The notes: a model not told the origin generated them from the letters alone. DNA of 53,080 nt from Rhodospirillaceae bacterium (GCA_013204045.1 JABMOQ010000033.1:1-53080); one strand, 5' to 3'; shown: positions 42,785-51,097, numbered from the stretch's first letter. Made by a program: numbers and translations.

Positions 42785-43963
42785 TCATACGGATCCGTAT
42801 ATGCGTTTTTCATCTTCGACCCCGATAAACTTGAATGGGCCCGATGCCTTTATTGCTGAAACCTTTTCTTGCGGACTTCCTCCCCGCTCATATATTTCGG
42901 CTAAGCGCTCATAATCCCCAACACTAACTTTATTTCTCGCATCCAGTTGCTCTTGCACATCAAACTTTTTCAATATCTGTTCGCATCCTGGGACAAACTC
43001 GCCTCTGATAAGCACGGCACCACATCCCGAGCCGTAGGAAAACAAGTAACACCCGTCGTAGGCGTCCGTTATCGACGGTTCCTGCTTACGCTCGTGGAAC
43101 TCACCTAACACGCTCATTAAACCCAGCCATACGCTCCCCGTATAAATGTTCCCCACTCTGGAGGCATAGCGAAGGCCCGCAGCGACCTTTTCAAGAAAGC
43201 TCTCTTTCGGTGAGGCATCGTCAAACAACTTGGCAATTCGATGGTAGGTCTGCTGCACTAGCTTTGGATATGGCGCATGAAAAACAAACGCGGCACCCTT
43301 TTTCAGAGTTTCTTGCTGGAAGCAATAGGTCGCCGCATCCGCATAGCATTGCGCTGAAAACATCCCATCCACAATGGGATACTTTTTTTCCAGCGGCTTC
43401 CAAAAATCGTAAACGCTTTTGCTGAAGGAGCTAACCTCTTCTAGCGCCATCAATCTTGGATTGGCGCAAATCAGCATGGCGACAGCGCCCGCCCCCTGCG
43501 TCGGCTCGCCCGCAGATTCCCGCTCATAACGAGCAATATCTGATGCAATAACCAGCGCATATCTGCCTTTTCCTGCCCCCCGGACCCAGTCAAGAGCCGA
43601 GAGAACACCATAAGTCGCCCCGATACAGGCATGCATGATGTCATAGACTCTGCAATTCGGGCCAATCCCAACAAGTTCATGGACATGAGTAGCGGTCGGT
43701 TTCGACTTGTCTTCAGCACTTTCTGTGCCAACGATCAAAAGTCCAATGTCTGACCTAGATATACCGGCTTCATCAATGACTTTATCGGCCGCATTCGCTG
43801 CTAGGACAACAGCATCTTCATCATTTGAGGCAATTGAGATTTCTCTTATTCCAATTCCCTCTGTGTATTTTTTGGGGTCCACACCTCGAACGGTAGCCAA
43901 TTCGTCCAATGCCAGGAAGTGCCCTGGAGTATAGAAAGCAATATGGTCAATCCCGACGTCCAT
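42785..43963 (-). CDS. HMG-CoA synthase-family protein
   Basis: 392 residues, the size of bacterial HMG-CoA synthases. The catalytic residues are visible: Glu in VGTESAEDKSKP, the acyl-binding Cys in DIMHACIGATYGVL and the His in FVFHAPYPKLVQ. The family joins acetyl-CoA (or acetyl-ACP) to a beta-keto thioester to give a beta-branched product. It occurs in mevalonate synthesis and in polyketide beta-branching. No mevalonate genes accompany it. The ACP, KASIII and MaoC neighbours suggest synthesis of a branched acyl group for the acyltransferase at the end of the operon. The start is ATG 43963. Confidence 0.88.
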   Translation of the reverse strand: MDVGIDHIAFYTPGHFLALDELATVRGVDPKKYTEGIGIREISIASNDEDAVVLAANAADKVIDEAGISRSDIGLLIVGTESAEDKSKPTATHVHELVGIGPNCRVYDIMHACIGATYGVLSALDWVRGAGKGRYALVIASDIARYERESAGEPTQGAGAVAMLICANPRLMALEEVSSFSKSVYDFWKPLEKKYPIVDGMFSAQCYADAATYCFQQETLKKGAAFVFHAPYPKLVQQTYHRIAKLFDDASPKESFLEKVAAGLRYASRVGNIYTGSVWLGLMSVLGEFHERKQEPSITDAYDGCYLFSYGSGCGAVLIRGEFVPGCEQILKKFDVQEQLDARNKVSVGDYERLAEIYERGGSPQEKVSAIKASGPFKFIGVEDEKRIYGSV

Positions 43964-44030
43964 TATTTATCCTTTAGGGCGACGAAGCCTGATTTCGGAA
44001 GATCTTGGGTCAAGTCAATATTCGGCATAC

Positions 44031-44325
44031 CTATAATATCCATGACAATGTAGAGGGCAATATGCGCGTATTCTTATTGCCAATAAAGTTGAATCCACCA
44101 CAGTTTCTAGACAGGCGAAGCGCCCTTATTCGTGCACCCTTTTCCGCAAGCTCAAGTATTTTGGCAAGAACTATCGTCTTGGCTTCCGTAATCGACGAAA
44201 AGGATTTCAAGTTCACAATCCAATTTTTTAGCAGTTGCCGTCAGCCGTTTATAAAATGGAACGATATTTTCCGACTCATTGAAAACAGTGCCAACCACGG
44301 ATGGGAGGGATGGCGAGGCGTTCAA
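44031..44325 (-). pseudogene. Frameshifted N-terminal remnant of a GT2 (GtrB/DPM-like) glycosyltransferase
   Basis: Two minus-strand frames together look like the start of a polyprenyl-phosphate glycosyltransferase. The first, from TTG 44325, reads GTVFNESENIVPFYKRL then CELEILFVDYGSQDDS, matching the family VFNESEN and FVDDGSxD motifs, and stops at 44152. The next frame continues LAKILELAEKGARIRALRLS followed by RN, the expected next block. At least one frameshift separates them, and the rest of the enzyme is missing. It sits just upstream of the acyl cassette and suggests the island once carried a lipid-linked sugar transferase. Confidence 0.7.
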
Positions 44326-44419
44326 AACAAGGTCTCTCTAGCGTGACTCAGAAAAGCGACTTTAAGTCATCAATATTTAAAATGACAGTTGTTATAAATC
44401 GTATGTTTTCTTCGTTTCG

Positions 44420-44795
44420 TTGACGAAGACCAAGAACAGAGAAGACCGATCGGATCGTCTTACAGAGTGGGCAAAACAGGTGTTGGCAGGTTTGGACCCG
44501 CAAGAGTCCGGCCCGGTATTCACCTATCGCGGACAGGCTATTAAGTGCGTTAAAAACAACATTCAACAAAGCACGCATACGGACAAAGTTGGAAGATTTC
44601 CGCTTTCACGACCTGAGGCATACGTTCGCCTCACGTCTCGCACAACAGGGCGTTCCTTTGTACGAGATCATGCACCTGACGGGGCACAAGAGCTTCCAGA
44701 TGGTGCAGCGCTATGCGCACCTGGCGCCCGACTTCCAAGAGCGGGCAATCGGGACGCTCAACGCCTATGGCACAGTTTCGGCACAGTCGGCCTAA
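44420..44795 (+). pseudogene. Broken tyrosine recombinase (integrase) C-terminal fragment
   Basis: Two overlapping plus-strand frames carry integrase sequence. The first, from TTG 44420, reads KTKNREDRSDRLTEWAKQVL and VFTYRGQAIKCVKNN. The second, from about 44589, reads EDFRFHDLRHTFASRLAQQ, LTGHKSFQMVQRYAHLAP, which includes the HxxR, H and catalytic Tyr blocks. The N-terminal domains are absent and a frameshift lies near 44570-44590, so it cannot be active. It points at the tRNA-derived repeat 36 bp downstream, and was probably the integrase of island 1. Confidence 0.85.
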
Positions 44796-44830
44796 ACGCC
44801 ATAAGCAAAAATGGCTATAAGTCATTGAAA

Positions 44831-44880
44831 AAAATGGTGCACCCGGCGAGATTCGAACTCACGACCTCTGCCTTCGGAGG
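44831..44880 (-). repeat. Central attachment repeat: 3' end of tRNA-Arg(CCG)
   Basis: On the minus strand this reads as a sound tRNA 3' half (CTCCGAA anticodon loop, GGCAG, T-loop with TTCGAAT, acceptor CGGGTGC, then ACCA). Unrelated sequence follows to the right, so it is not a complete tRNA gene. It repeats 39865-39914 with one mismatch and separates island 1 from island 2. Confidence 0.87.
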
Positions 44881-45003
44881 CAAAAGGAATTTCTGTTATA
44901 TATTGAATTTAAACGATTTTCCATTTTTTTCGTGCTCTCCTGTTTGCGGATTTGCCCTTATTTTGTGGGTGCTACCCAGAGTTCTACGTTCTTTCTGCGT
45001 CCC

Positions 45004-46041
45004 CTACATGCGGTCGGCCATATCCCGAATGTGTTGGTCATTGTGATGGGCATAGACCCGTTCAAGAGTCGGGAAGGACATATTCATGAAGGCAGCGACA
45101 TCGGAAATTTTCTCACCATTTTGGACCAGTAAACTCACGCGCGTATGGCGCAGGGTGTGAGGCGTCACGTCATGAAGCCCGGCTTGTTTGCAGGCGGTGC
45201 GAAAGCCCTTCACGATGCTCTGGACCCTTTTGTAAGGGGCATGCCTTTGGTGGAACAAAAAGGAGCTTTTACCTTTTGAGAAACGGTAATGACGTTGTAG
45301 GTGGGGCAACAGCTTCCTAGGAATTGGAATTTTTGCTCTGCGCTTGTTGGTTTCTTCTTGTCTAGGTTTGTTAAAGTCGATGGTGCCGGAGTTAAAATCA
45401 ATTTGCGACCACTCCAGCTCCATGATCGCGTTGCGTCTCGCGCCGGTATAAAATGCGATCACGATGAACAAACGAAGGGTGAACTTGGAGCGATGTTCTC
45501 GACCGGCGGCTTGTAGAAGTTTTGCCATTTCAGTGCGAGTCAGCCAGCGGTCTTTCGGTTTGCCTCCTTTGGGAACAATGAACTTAGCAATGGGTAAAAC
45601 CCTGTTCATGGAGACCGCATGATTGATTGCTGCCCTCAGACAGGTCAATTCTCTGCGAACGGTACCTTTCGCCCGGGGAGATTGATCCACATAGGCTTTG
45701 ATTGTTTCCTTGTTGACCTTGTCGAGGGTGCCATCTTCCCAAAAATTGAGAATATGATCGATGGCATAGCCAAGGCGGGAGGCTTCTCGGTCTTGTTCGA
45801 CAAAACGGGCATAGTCTTCCAGCACCTGGGCGATTGTCATTTTGTTCGGATTAATAGCCTGGCCGGTCAGCGCGGCGCGTCGTTCTCCGAGGAAAGTTTC
45901 GAGGGCTTCTTCAGCCTCTGCGCGATTTGCCGTGCCCGTTGAACGCTCTTTTTGCTTTCCGTCTGTGTCGATGAAGCGAATGTAATAGTTTTGTTTTTGC
46001 TTGCGCTTGATGATGCGCGGTCCTGTGCCGGGTCGAGACAT
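45004..46041 (-). CDS. int: Tyrosine recombinase (phage-type integrase)
   Basis: 345 residues. An N-terminal SAM-like core-binding domain (about 70-155: NKMTIAQVLEDYARFVEQDR) precedes the catalytic domain. The catalytic Arg is in YTGARRNAIMELEW, the HxxR in TPHTLRHTRVSLL, and the nucleophilic Tyr in LERVYAHHND. It catalyses site-specific integration and excision. It ends 123 bp from the tRNA-Arg repeat at 44831, which is therefore its likely att site. Its 5' end overlaps the excisionase-like gene by 175 bp. Confidence 0.93.
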   Translation of the reverse strand: MSRPGTGPRIIKRKQKQNYYIRFIDTDGKQKERSTGTANRAEAEEALETFLGERRAALTGQAINPNKMTIAQVLEDYARFVEQDREASRLGYAIDHILNFWEDGTLDKVNKETIKAYVDQSPRAKGTVRRELTCLRAAINHAVSMNRVLPIAKFIVPKGGKPKDRWLTRTEMAKLLQAAGREHRSKFTLRLFIVIAFYTGARRNAIMELEWSQIDFNSGTIDFNKPRQEETNKRRAKIPIPRKLLPHLQRHYRFSKGKSSFLFHQRHAPYKRVQSIVKGFRTACKQAGLHDVTPHTLRHTRVSLLVQNGEKISDVAAFMNMSFPTLERVYAHHNDQHIRDMADRM

Positions 46042-46211
46042 GGTTCCACCATATTTGTTTGAATGTATTCATTAATTGCGTCTTTGGGGGCGAAGATATT
46101 TCCACCAATTCGAATGTGGCGAATCAAATTTGAAGAAATCAGGTTGCGAATTCTACGAACAGGCCAGCCGACATGGATCGCTAATTCTTTAGGCGAAAGA
46201 AGCTCTTCCAT
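45867..46211 (-). CDS. Excisionase-like helix-turn-helix protein
   Basis: 114 residues. The N-terminal 55 residues form a winged HTH of the excisionase/MerR-like type (LLSPKELAIHVGWPVRRIRN then IRHIRIGGNIFAPKDAINEY). The remainder is polar and Ser/Lys-rich and overlaps the integrase reading frame in another frame. It may direct excision with Int or regulate int. The long overlap is unusual. The open frame alone would allow a shorter true product, but no earlier stop exists. Confidence 0.75.
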   Translation of the reverse strand: MEELLSPKELAIHVGWPVRRIRNLISSNLIRHIRIGGNIFAPKDAINEYIQTNMVEPCLDPAQDRASSSASKNKTITFASSTQTESKKSVQRARQIAQRLKKPSKLSSENDAPR

Positions 46212-46243
46212 TGCGCAATCTCTCTTTCTTATTGTTTCTCTTT

Positions 46244-46316
46244 TTATTCTGGGTAGAATAAGGTATGAACGAGATAATTAAGTAACATAAACATATTTAT
46301 GGTAACAATTGATACC
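46244..46316. promoter_or_regulatory. Two palindromes between divergent xis-like and XRE genes, candidate operators
   Basis: TTATTCT-GGGT-AGAATAA (46244-46261) is a perfect 7-bp inverted repeat. GGTAACAATTGATACC (46301-46316) is a near-perfect palindrome, with one mismatched pair, centred on CAATTG and ending one base before ATG 46318. Both sit in the divergent promoter region, as expected for binding sites of the XRE-type repressor encoded next door. Confidence 0.5.
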
Positions 46317-46317
46317 A

Positions 46318-46725
46318 ATGTCAATGAAAAGTTCCTCTTTATCCGAACGATTGCACACGGTTCGTAAGCGAACCGGCCTTTCGCAAGCCGATTTTGGGAA
46401 AAAGTTGGGAATTTCTGACAGGGCTTATAAGAACTACGAGTTGGAAATCAGGAAACTGCCGATTGAAGCTGCTAAGCTCATTTGCCATGAGTTCGCCATT
46501 GATATCCGCTGGCTACTGCTGGGGCAGGGGTTTATCGATTCGCAAGCTCTAGGAGATGCTGTTGAAGCAGCGGTTCTCGAAACTAAGGCATTTTTTATGG
46601 AAAATGATGTTCAGATGAACCCGAAACAGGAAGCAAAAATTGTTCGTTTCCTGGTTCAGCAGATCGAGGAAAACGGTTCAATATCTGAAGATATTAAGCG
46701 TAGCTTTTTTGAAGCAATTATTTAA
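46318..46725 (+). CDS. XRE-family HTH regulator
   Basis: About 135 residues. A lambda-repressor-like HTH occupies about residues 8-65 (LHTVRKRTGLSQADFGKKLG, ISDRAYKNYELEIRKLPIEA). The C-terminal half is helical and probably mediates dimerisation (NPKQEAKIVRFLVQQIEENG). ATG 46318 is chosen. ATG 46324 is equally close, and a TTG at 46309 lies within the palindrome. It is divergent from the excisionase-like gene and probably represses the island's integration genes. Confidence 0.87.
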   Translation: MSMKSSSLSERLHTVRKRTGLSQADFGKKLGISDRAYKNYELEIRKLPIEAAKLICHEFAIDIRWLLLGQGFIDSQALGDAVEAAVLETKAFFMENDVQMNPKQEAKIVRFLVQQIEENGSISEDIKRSFFEAII

Positions 46726-46742
46726 ACCTGGGAGATAGACTG

Positions 46743-47123
46743 ATGAACCACTTCAGAAACCAAATGCGTACCATTCTTGAGGACACGTTTGTTACCAGAG
46801 GGCAAGAATACGTTGATGCAGGCGACAGAATTTTCATTCTGAACCAACCCATTTCAACGCGGCACGTCTGGCGTCTTAAGCTCTTTGCGTTATTGAGCAT
46901 TATTCCGGCATATCTTCTTTTCGCCTTTCTATTTCATGGTTGGTTTGAGGCGAATGCATGGACGGCTTCTGCACTCGCAATTTTGATATGCGTAAATGTG
47001 ATCTCCCTTTATCTCGTCGCGTATGTCGAAAGGCAAGTTGGATATTGGAAATTGAGTTTTGTTCAGGGTCACGTTCACACGGGCAATAAGCAAAGATGCG
47101 AATGGCGTTTCATGGTGGCGTAG
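46743..47123 (+). CDS. Small membrane protein of unknown function
   Basis: 126 residues with two hydrophobic segments (about 46-65 FALLSIIPAYLLFAFLF and 73-95 ALAILICVNVISLYLVAYV) and a polar N-terminus. It starts 17 bp after the XRE gene, so it is probably co-transcribed. No family was recognised. Confidence 0.6.
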   Translation: MNHFRNQMRTILEDTFVTRGQEYVDAGDRIFILNQPISTRHVWRLKLFALLSIIPAYLLFAFLFHGWFEANAWTASALAILICVNVISLYLVAYVERQVGYWKLSFVQGHVHTGNKQRCEWRFMVA

Positions 47124-47159
47124 AGCCGGTTTGATCGGATACATGAAAGAACTGACCCC

Positions 47160-48218
47160 ATGAGCAAGCGCCCTTCCAAAGGCCCGATCATACGCAACAG
47201 CACGGCGGAGTTTTTGATCTTCATCGGCCAAAGCGGTGATGAGGGTATCGAGGTCCGCTATCAGGACGAAACCATCTGGCTGACGCAGAAGCTGATGGCC
47301 GAGCTGTTCAGTGTCGAGCGGTCCGTTATCACTAAGCATTTGCAAAACATCTTTAAAGACAACGAACTGGATAGTGATTCAGTATGTGCAATTTTTGCAC
47401 ATACTGCCGCCGACGGCAAAATATACGATACGCAGTTTTATAATCTGGACGCCATTATTTCCGTTGGCTACCGGGTTAATTCGGTTCGCGCCACCCAGTT
47501 TCGCCAGTGGGCGACCCCGGTCCTTAGGGAATTCGCTATCAAAGGCTATGTGATGGACAGGAAGCGCCTGGAAAACGGCACCTATCTGGGCGAAGATTAT
47601 TTTGAAAGGCTGCTTGAAGAAATCCGGGAAATCCGCCTGAGCGAACGCCGATTTTATCAGAAGATTACTGATATTTACGCCACCGCCCTAGACTATAACA
47701 ACGACGCCCCAACCACCCGCGACTTTTTTGCCAAGGTACAAAATAAGCTGCATTACGCCATTCATGGTCACACCGCCGCTGAGATAATAAAAAAACGGGC
47801 GAACAGCGACAAACAACACATGGGCCTGACAAGTTGGGACGCGGCTCCGGAAGGTAAAATCCTTAAAACCGATGTTGTCGTGGCGAAAAACTATCTCAGC
47901 AACGACGAACTTGAATCCTTGGGTCGTATCGTCAACGCCTATCTTGATTTAGCCGAGGACCGCGCACACCGCCAAATCCCCATGACCATGGAAGACTGGG
48001 CCAGCCGCCTGGATCGTTTCCTTGAATTCGACGACCGGGAAATACTCACTAACGCCGGGACCATCAGCGCCAAAATAGCCAAAGATCACGCCCAAAACGA
48101 ATTCGAAAAATACCGCCCTCTGCAAGATCGACTGTTTGAATCCGATTTTGACAAAGAAGTTAAGAAGATTGAGAAGGCCTCGAAGGGGCGGGAGAAAGCG
48201 GGCGAAGATGATGAATAG
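47160..48218 (+). CDS. rhuM: RhuM-family virulence protein
   Basis: 352 residues. The N-terminal region has the RhuM signatures IWLTQKLMAELFSVERSVIT, SVCAIFAHTAADGKIYDTQF and NLDAIISVGYRVNSVRATQFR. A helical C-terminal region follows (TTRDFFAKVQNKLHYAIHGH, ending in a Lys/Glu tail). RhuM was named in a Salmonella pathogenicity island and homologues are common on islands. The biochemical function is not established. It starts 36 bp after the small membrane protein and is convergent with the Sel1-caspase gene. Confidence 0.9.
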   Translation: MSKRPSKGPIIRNSTAEFLIFIGQSGDEGIEVRYQDETIWLTQKLMAELFSVERSVITKHLQNIFKDNELDSDSVCAIFAHTAADGKIYDTQFYNLDAIISVGYRVNSVRATQFRQWATPVLREFAIKGYVMDRKRLENGTYLGEDYFERLLEEIREIRLSERRFYQKITDIYATALDYNNDAPTTRDFFAKVQNKLHYAIHGHTAAEIIKKRANSDKQHMGLTSWDAAPEGKILKTDVVVAKNYLSNDELESLGRIVNAYLDLAEDRAHRQIPMTMEDWASRLDRFLEFDDREILTNAGTISAKIAKDHAQNEFEKYRPLQDRLFESDFDKEVKKIEKASKGREKAGEDDE

Positions 48219-48298
48219 ACAGATGGACTGAGGTCACAATAGGCCGGCCCGGCAGCTCAACACCTCGTAAATGCCTCGGCTTAAAAACACCCGCCTCC

Positions 48299-51085
48299 TC
48301 ATTTTCCAACAACAATCTGCGCCGTCTGCTCACGTCCATAATAACGGCGGGCGTAGTAGGTCAGAGTTTCTTTGAAATACCGGCCAAGCTCATCGTAACC
48401 GACCTTACCATCGCCGTTTCCATAGGGTTTGGCGTCGGCTTCGCCGCTCATGCCTTTGAGGAAGTACTTGGTGAAAAGTCCGCTTGATGAGTCCTGCTCC
48501 CATGAAGCGATCTGGTTGGCTGCACCGGCGGTGATGACGGTTATGTTCGGCGGAATGCCCGTCTCCTTGGCCTTCAGATAAATGGGGGAAGCTTTGGCGA
48601 TGACTGATCCGGATTGGCTGGTTCCAGAGAAACAGGCTTCCAGAACCACGGTCACCGACTTCGCCGGTATCTTGCTCAGGTTATTATATAGCGTCTTCAA
48701 CGAATAACCGTTTAGATCAATGAGCGAGGCTTGGGCATTTGAGGGCACAAGGTAACTGTTTCCCTCTTCCCCTCCGGGCGCTCCGTGGCCGGAGTAGTAA
48801 ACAAAGACGCGCGACTTCCCGGCCTTCACAAAGTTATATAATTGACCCTTGGAATTCGTCTCACTGCCGAACGTGGCAATGAGTTCGGCCTGGCTAGCGT
48901 CTTTCAGAAATATGATGTTCTCTTCTCGAATGCCGAGAGACTGTTTGATGTAATTTTTGATTCCCGCAGCATCGGCATAGGCCGGGATTACATCTGGAAT
49001 ATCTTTTCCCTTTTTATAATCAGCATTGCCGATGATTACGGCTATGTCGTCCGGTTGAGGTTTGGAGGAACGGAACCGAACATTTATGGGTTTTGATGGA
49101 AAGCCGGATGCGATTTTCTTGGGAGGTATTGGTGAGGCTTTAACAACCTTTTTAGGCATTGTAGGAACGAGCAGTGAAGCACTGGCGGTTTGAGAATTTA
49201 CGGTATTCAACTTTTCAAGAAGTTGTTGGGCAGAAAGGTTCCCTTGTTTAGCTGCCAATCGCAACCATTTTTTGGCTTCCTTGAGGTCTTGAAGAACACC
49301 TTGTCCTGCGGCATAGCTGGCCCCGAGTTGTAATTGGGCGTTGGCATACCCTTGGGCGGCAGCTTTGTGAAACCAATTAACCCCCTCGGCATAATCCTGA
49401 GGAATACCTTTGCCCAAGTTATACATAAATCCAAGAACAGACTGAGCCTCTGCATCTCCCTGGGAAGCGGCCTTGCGAAGCCACTTAAACGATTCTTTAT
49501 CATCCTTAGGCACCCCACCAAATCCCATAGAGTACATAGAGGCCAAGAGATTCTGAGAATCTAGATCTCCCTGCTCTGCAGCGAGTAGGGTCCAATTTCT
49601 GAACCCTTCTTCGCTATTCATAATATCCAGTTCGTGAGTGCCGCTAAAATTCATTTCTTGCTTTTCAGCTAGTTGATACCACCTTTCTGCTTCTTTGGCG
49701 TTTTGTGGGACACCGATGCCGTTGTCATACATCAAACCTAGATAGTACTGAGCTTTCGCTACACCTTGATCAGCCGCGAGACGTAGCCATTTGGCGGCCT
49801 CTTTATAATTAATTGTAATTCCTTGTATTCCAATATATCTCACCCCCAAGGAGAAATGAGCATTAGCGTAACTCTGATCAGCAGCTTTAAGGTACCATTT
49901 CAGAGCCTCGGCATGATCTTGGGGGGCTCCCAAGCCTCTATCGTACATAAACCCAAGTTGTAATTGCGCTTCTGCATCACCCTGCTTGGCGGCCTTGCGA
50001 TACCAATTAATTGCCTTTGCAGAATCCCAATGAACACCAATGCCCCATTTGTACATCATCCCAAGTTGGGATTGGGCCATAACATATCCCAGCTCAGCTA
50101 ATGGTCTGAAAACCTTTAATGCCGAGTCGTAATCTTTCTTAACAAATGCATCAAAGCCCTTTTGGAAAGCAGAAAGCATTACGCCGGGGTTCACTTCATC
50201 AAATGCTTTTTGCGAAGGAATGTGCCCTTGTTCAGCGGATTTCCGGTACCATTTTACAGCCTCGGCATGATCTTGGGGGAGCCCTCGTCCCGTTTCGTAT
50301 TTCTTACCAAGATAGTACTGAGCGTCCAGGTCGCCCTGTTCAGCTGCCTTGCGGCACCATTTGACTGCTTCTGTGTCATCATCAAGAAAATACATTCTAC
50401 AAAGGTAAGATTGGGCAGAAGAAATTCCCTGTTTAGCAGCTAGCTGCATCCATTCACGGGCTTTGACGTGTCCAAATTCTGCTGCTTCTCGTATAAGTTT
50501 GACGGCCTTTTCTTTATCTTGGGGAAATCCCCGTCCCTCATTGAACATCAAACCCATAGTGTACTGGGCTTTGAGTTTCCACTTTACTTCTTGGAGCAGC
50601 CTCATGGCTTCCTTGTCATTTTTGGGAACACCTCGTCCTTCAAAATACATAACCCCAAGATTGGCTTTTGCATCAACATTCCCTTGTTTTTCTGCCAACA
50701 TGTACCATTTGGCGGCTTCCTTATAATCTTTAGGAATACCAGGAACACCATCCTCGTATATTGTGCCCAGATTGTTCTGGGCATTAACGTTTCCCTGATT
50801 TGCGGCTAACCGAAACCACTTTATGGCTACTTTAATATCTTTTGTGAATGCTTCTGTTTTACGGGGTACACCACGCCCGTTTGAGTACAATACACCAAGA
50901 CGGTTCTGTGCATCGGTATCTCCTTGTTCCGCCAGTTGCTCCCACTTTTTCAATGCAGTCGCATAATCCTCCTTTGTTAATTCAGCAGATGAAACTGGGA
51001 ATACAACCAACAAGGAAAGCAAAAAAGTGAGAAAGAACTTTCGTTTCTTAAGAACCAAAAATACGTGTATGAACATCATCGTCAC
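48299..51085 (-). CDS. Secreted Sel1-repeat protein with C-terminal caspase-like protease domain
   Basis: 928 residues. A signal peptide (about 1-34, hydrophobic FFLTFLLSLLVVFPVSSA) is followed by about 14-16 Sel1/TPR-like repeats (about 36-640; for example GDLDAQYYLGKKYETGRGLP), then a linker and a caspase-like (peptidase C14) domain from about 690. The catalytic His is in FVYYSGHGAPGG and the Cys in VLEACFSGTSQ (about residue 818). Near the end NGDGKVGYDEL resembles an EF-hand loop, although its first acidic position is not Asp. The Sel1 array probably binds partner proteins and the caspase domain cleaves after activation. It is last in the cyclase/caspase operon. Confidence 0.88.
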   Translation of the reverse strand: MTMMFIHVFLVLKKRKFFLTFLLSLLVVFPVSSAELTKEDYATALKKWEQLAEQGDTDAQNRLGVLYSNGRGVPRKTEAFTKDIKVAIKWFRLAANQGNVNAQNNLGTIYEDGVPGIPKDYKEAAKWYMLAEKQGNVDAKANLGVMYFEGRGVPKNDKEAMRLLQEVKWKLKAQYTMGLMFNEGRGFPQDKEKAVKLIREAAEFGHVKAREWMQLAAKQGISSAQSYLCRMYFLDDDTEAVKWCRKAAEQGDLDAQYYLGKKYETGRGLPQDHAEAVKWYRKSAEQGHIPSQKAFDEVNPGVMLSAFQKGFDAFVKKDYDSALKVFRPLAELGYVMAQSQLGMMYKWGIGVHWDSAKAINWYRKAAKQGDAEAQLQLGFMYDRGLGAPQDHAEALKWYLKAADQSYANAHFSLGVRYIGIQGITINYKEAAKWLRLAADQGVAKAQYYLGLMYDNGIGVPQNAKEAERWYQLAEKQEMNFSGTHELDIMNSEEGFRNWTLLAAEQGDLDSQNLLASMYSMGFGGVPKDDKESFKWLRKAASQGDAEAQSVLGFMYNLGKGIPQDYAEGVNWFHKAAAQGYANAQLQLGASYAAGQGVLQDLKEAKKWLRLAAKQGNLSAQQLLEKLNTVNSQTASASLLVPTMPKKVVKASPIPPKKIASGFPSKPINVRFRSSKPQPDDIAVIIGNADYKKGKDIPDVIPAYADAAGIKNYIKQSLGIREENIIFLKDASQAELIATFGSETNSKGQLYNFVKAGKSRVFVYYSGHGAPGGEEGNSYLVPSNAQASLIDLNGYSLKTLYNNLSKIPAKSVTVVLEACFSGTSQSGSVIAKASPIYLKAKETGIPPNITVITAGAANQIASWEQDSSSGLFTKYFLKGMSGEADAKPYGNGDGKVGYDELGRYFKETLTYYARRYYGREQTAQIVVGK

Positions 51086-51097
51086 TCCCTTGCTGAT

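Larger units (their letters stand above)
39865..44880. mobile_element. Genomic island 1, tRNA-Arg-targeted, flanked by 50-bp direct repeats
   Basis: The segment between the two tRNA-Arg-derived repeats is visibly richer in A+T than the upstream core. It carries an acyl-modification cassette on the minus strand and, at its right end, a broken tyrosine recombinase pointing at the right repeat. With its integrase gone the island should be immobile alone. The left repeat has already picked up a substitution, which suggests an old insertion. Confidence 0.75.

Noticed and set aside
44005-44346. 113-codon plus-strand ORF
   Set aside because: The minus strand here carries glycosyltransferase motifs in two frames, which better explains the sequence.
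39865-44880. Complete tRNA genes
   Set aside because: Both tRNA-Arg-like blocks lack the D-arm and 5' acceptor half, so they are att fragments, not genes.
44420-45046. 208-codon ORF continuing through the tRNA-derived repeat
   Set aside because: Its second half translates the repeat and non-coding DNA; only the integrase blocks in two frames up to 44795 are meaningful.
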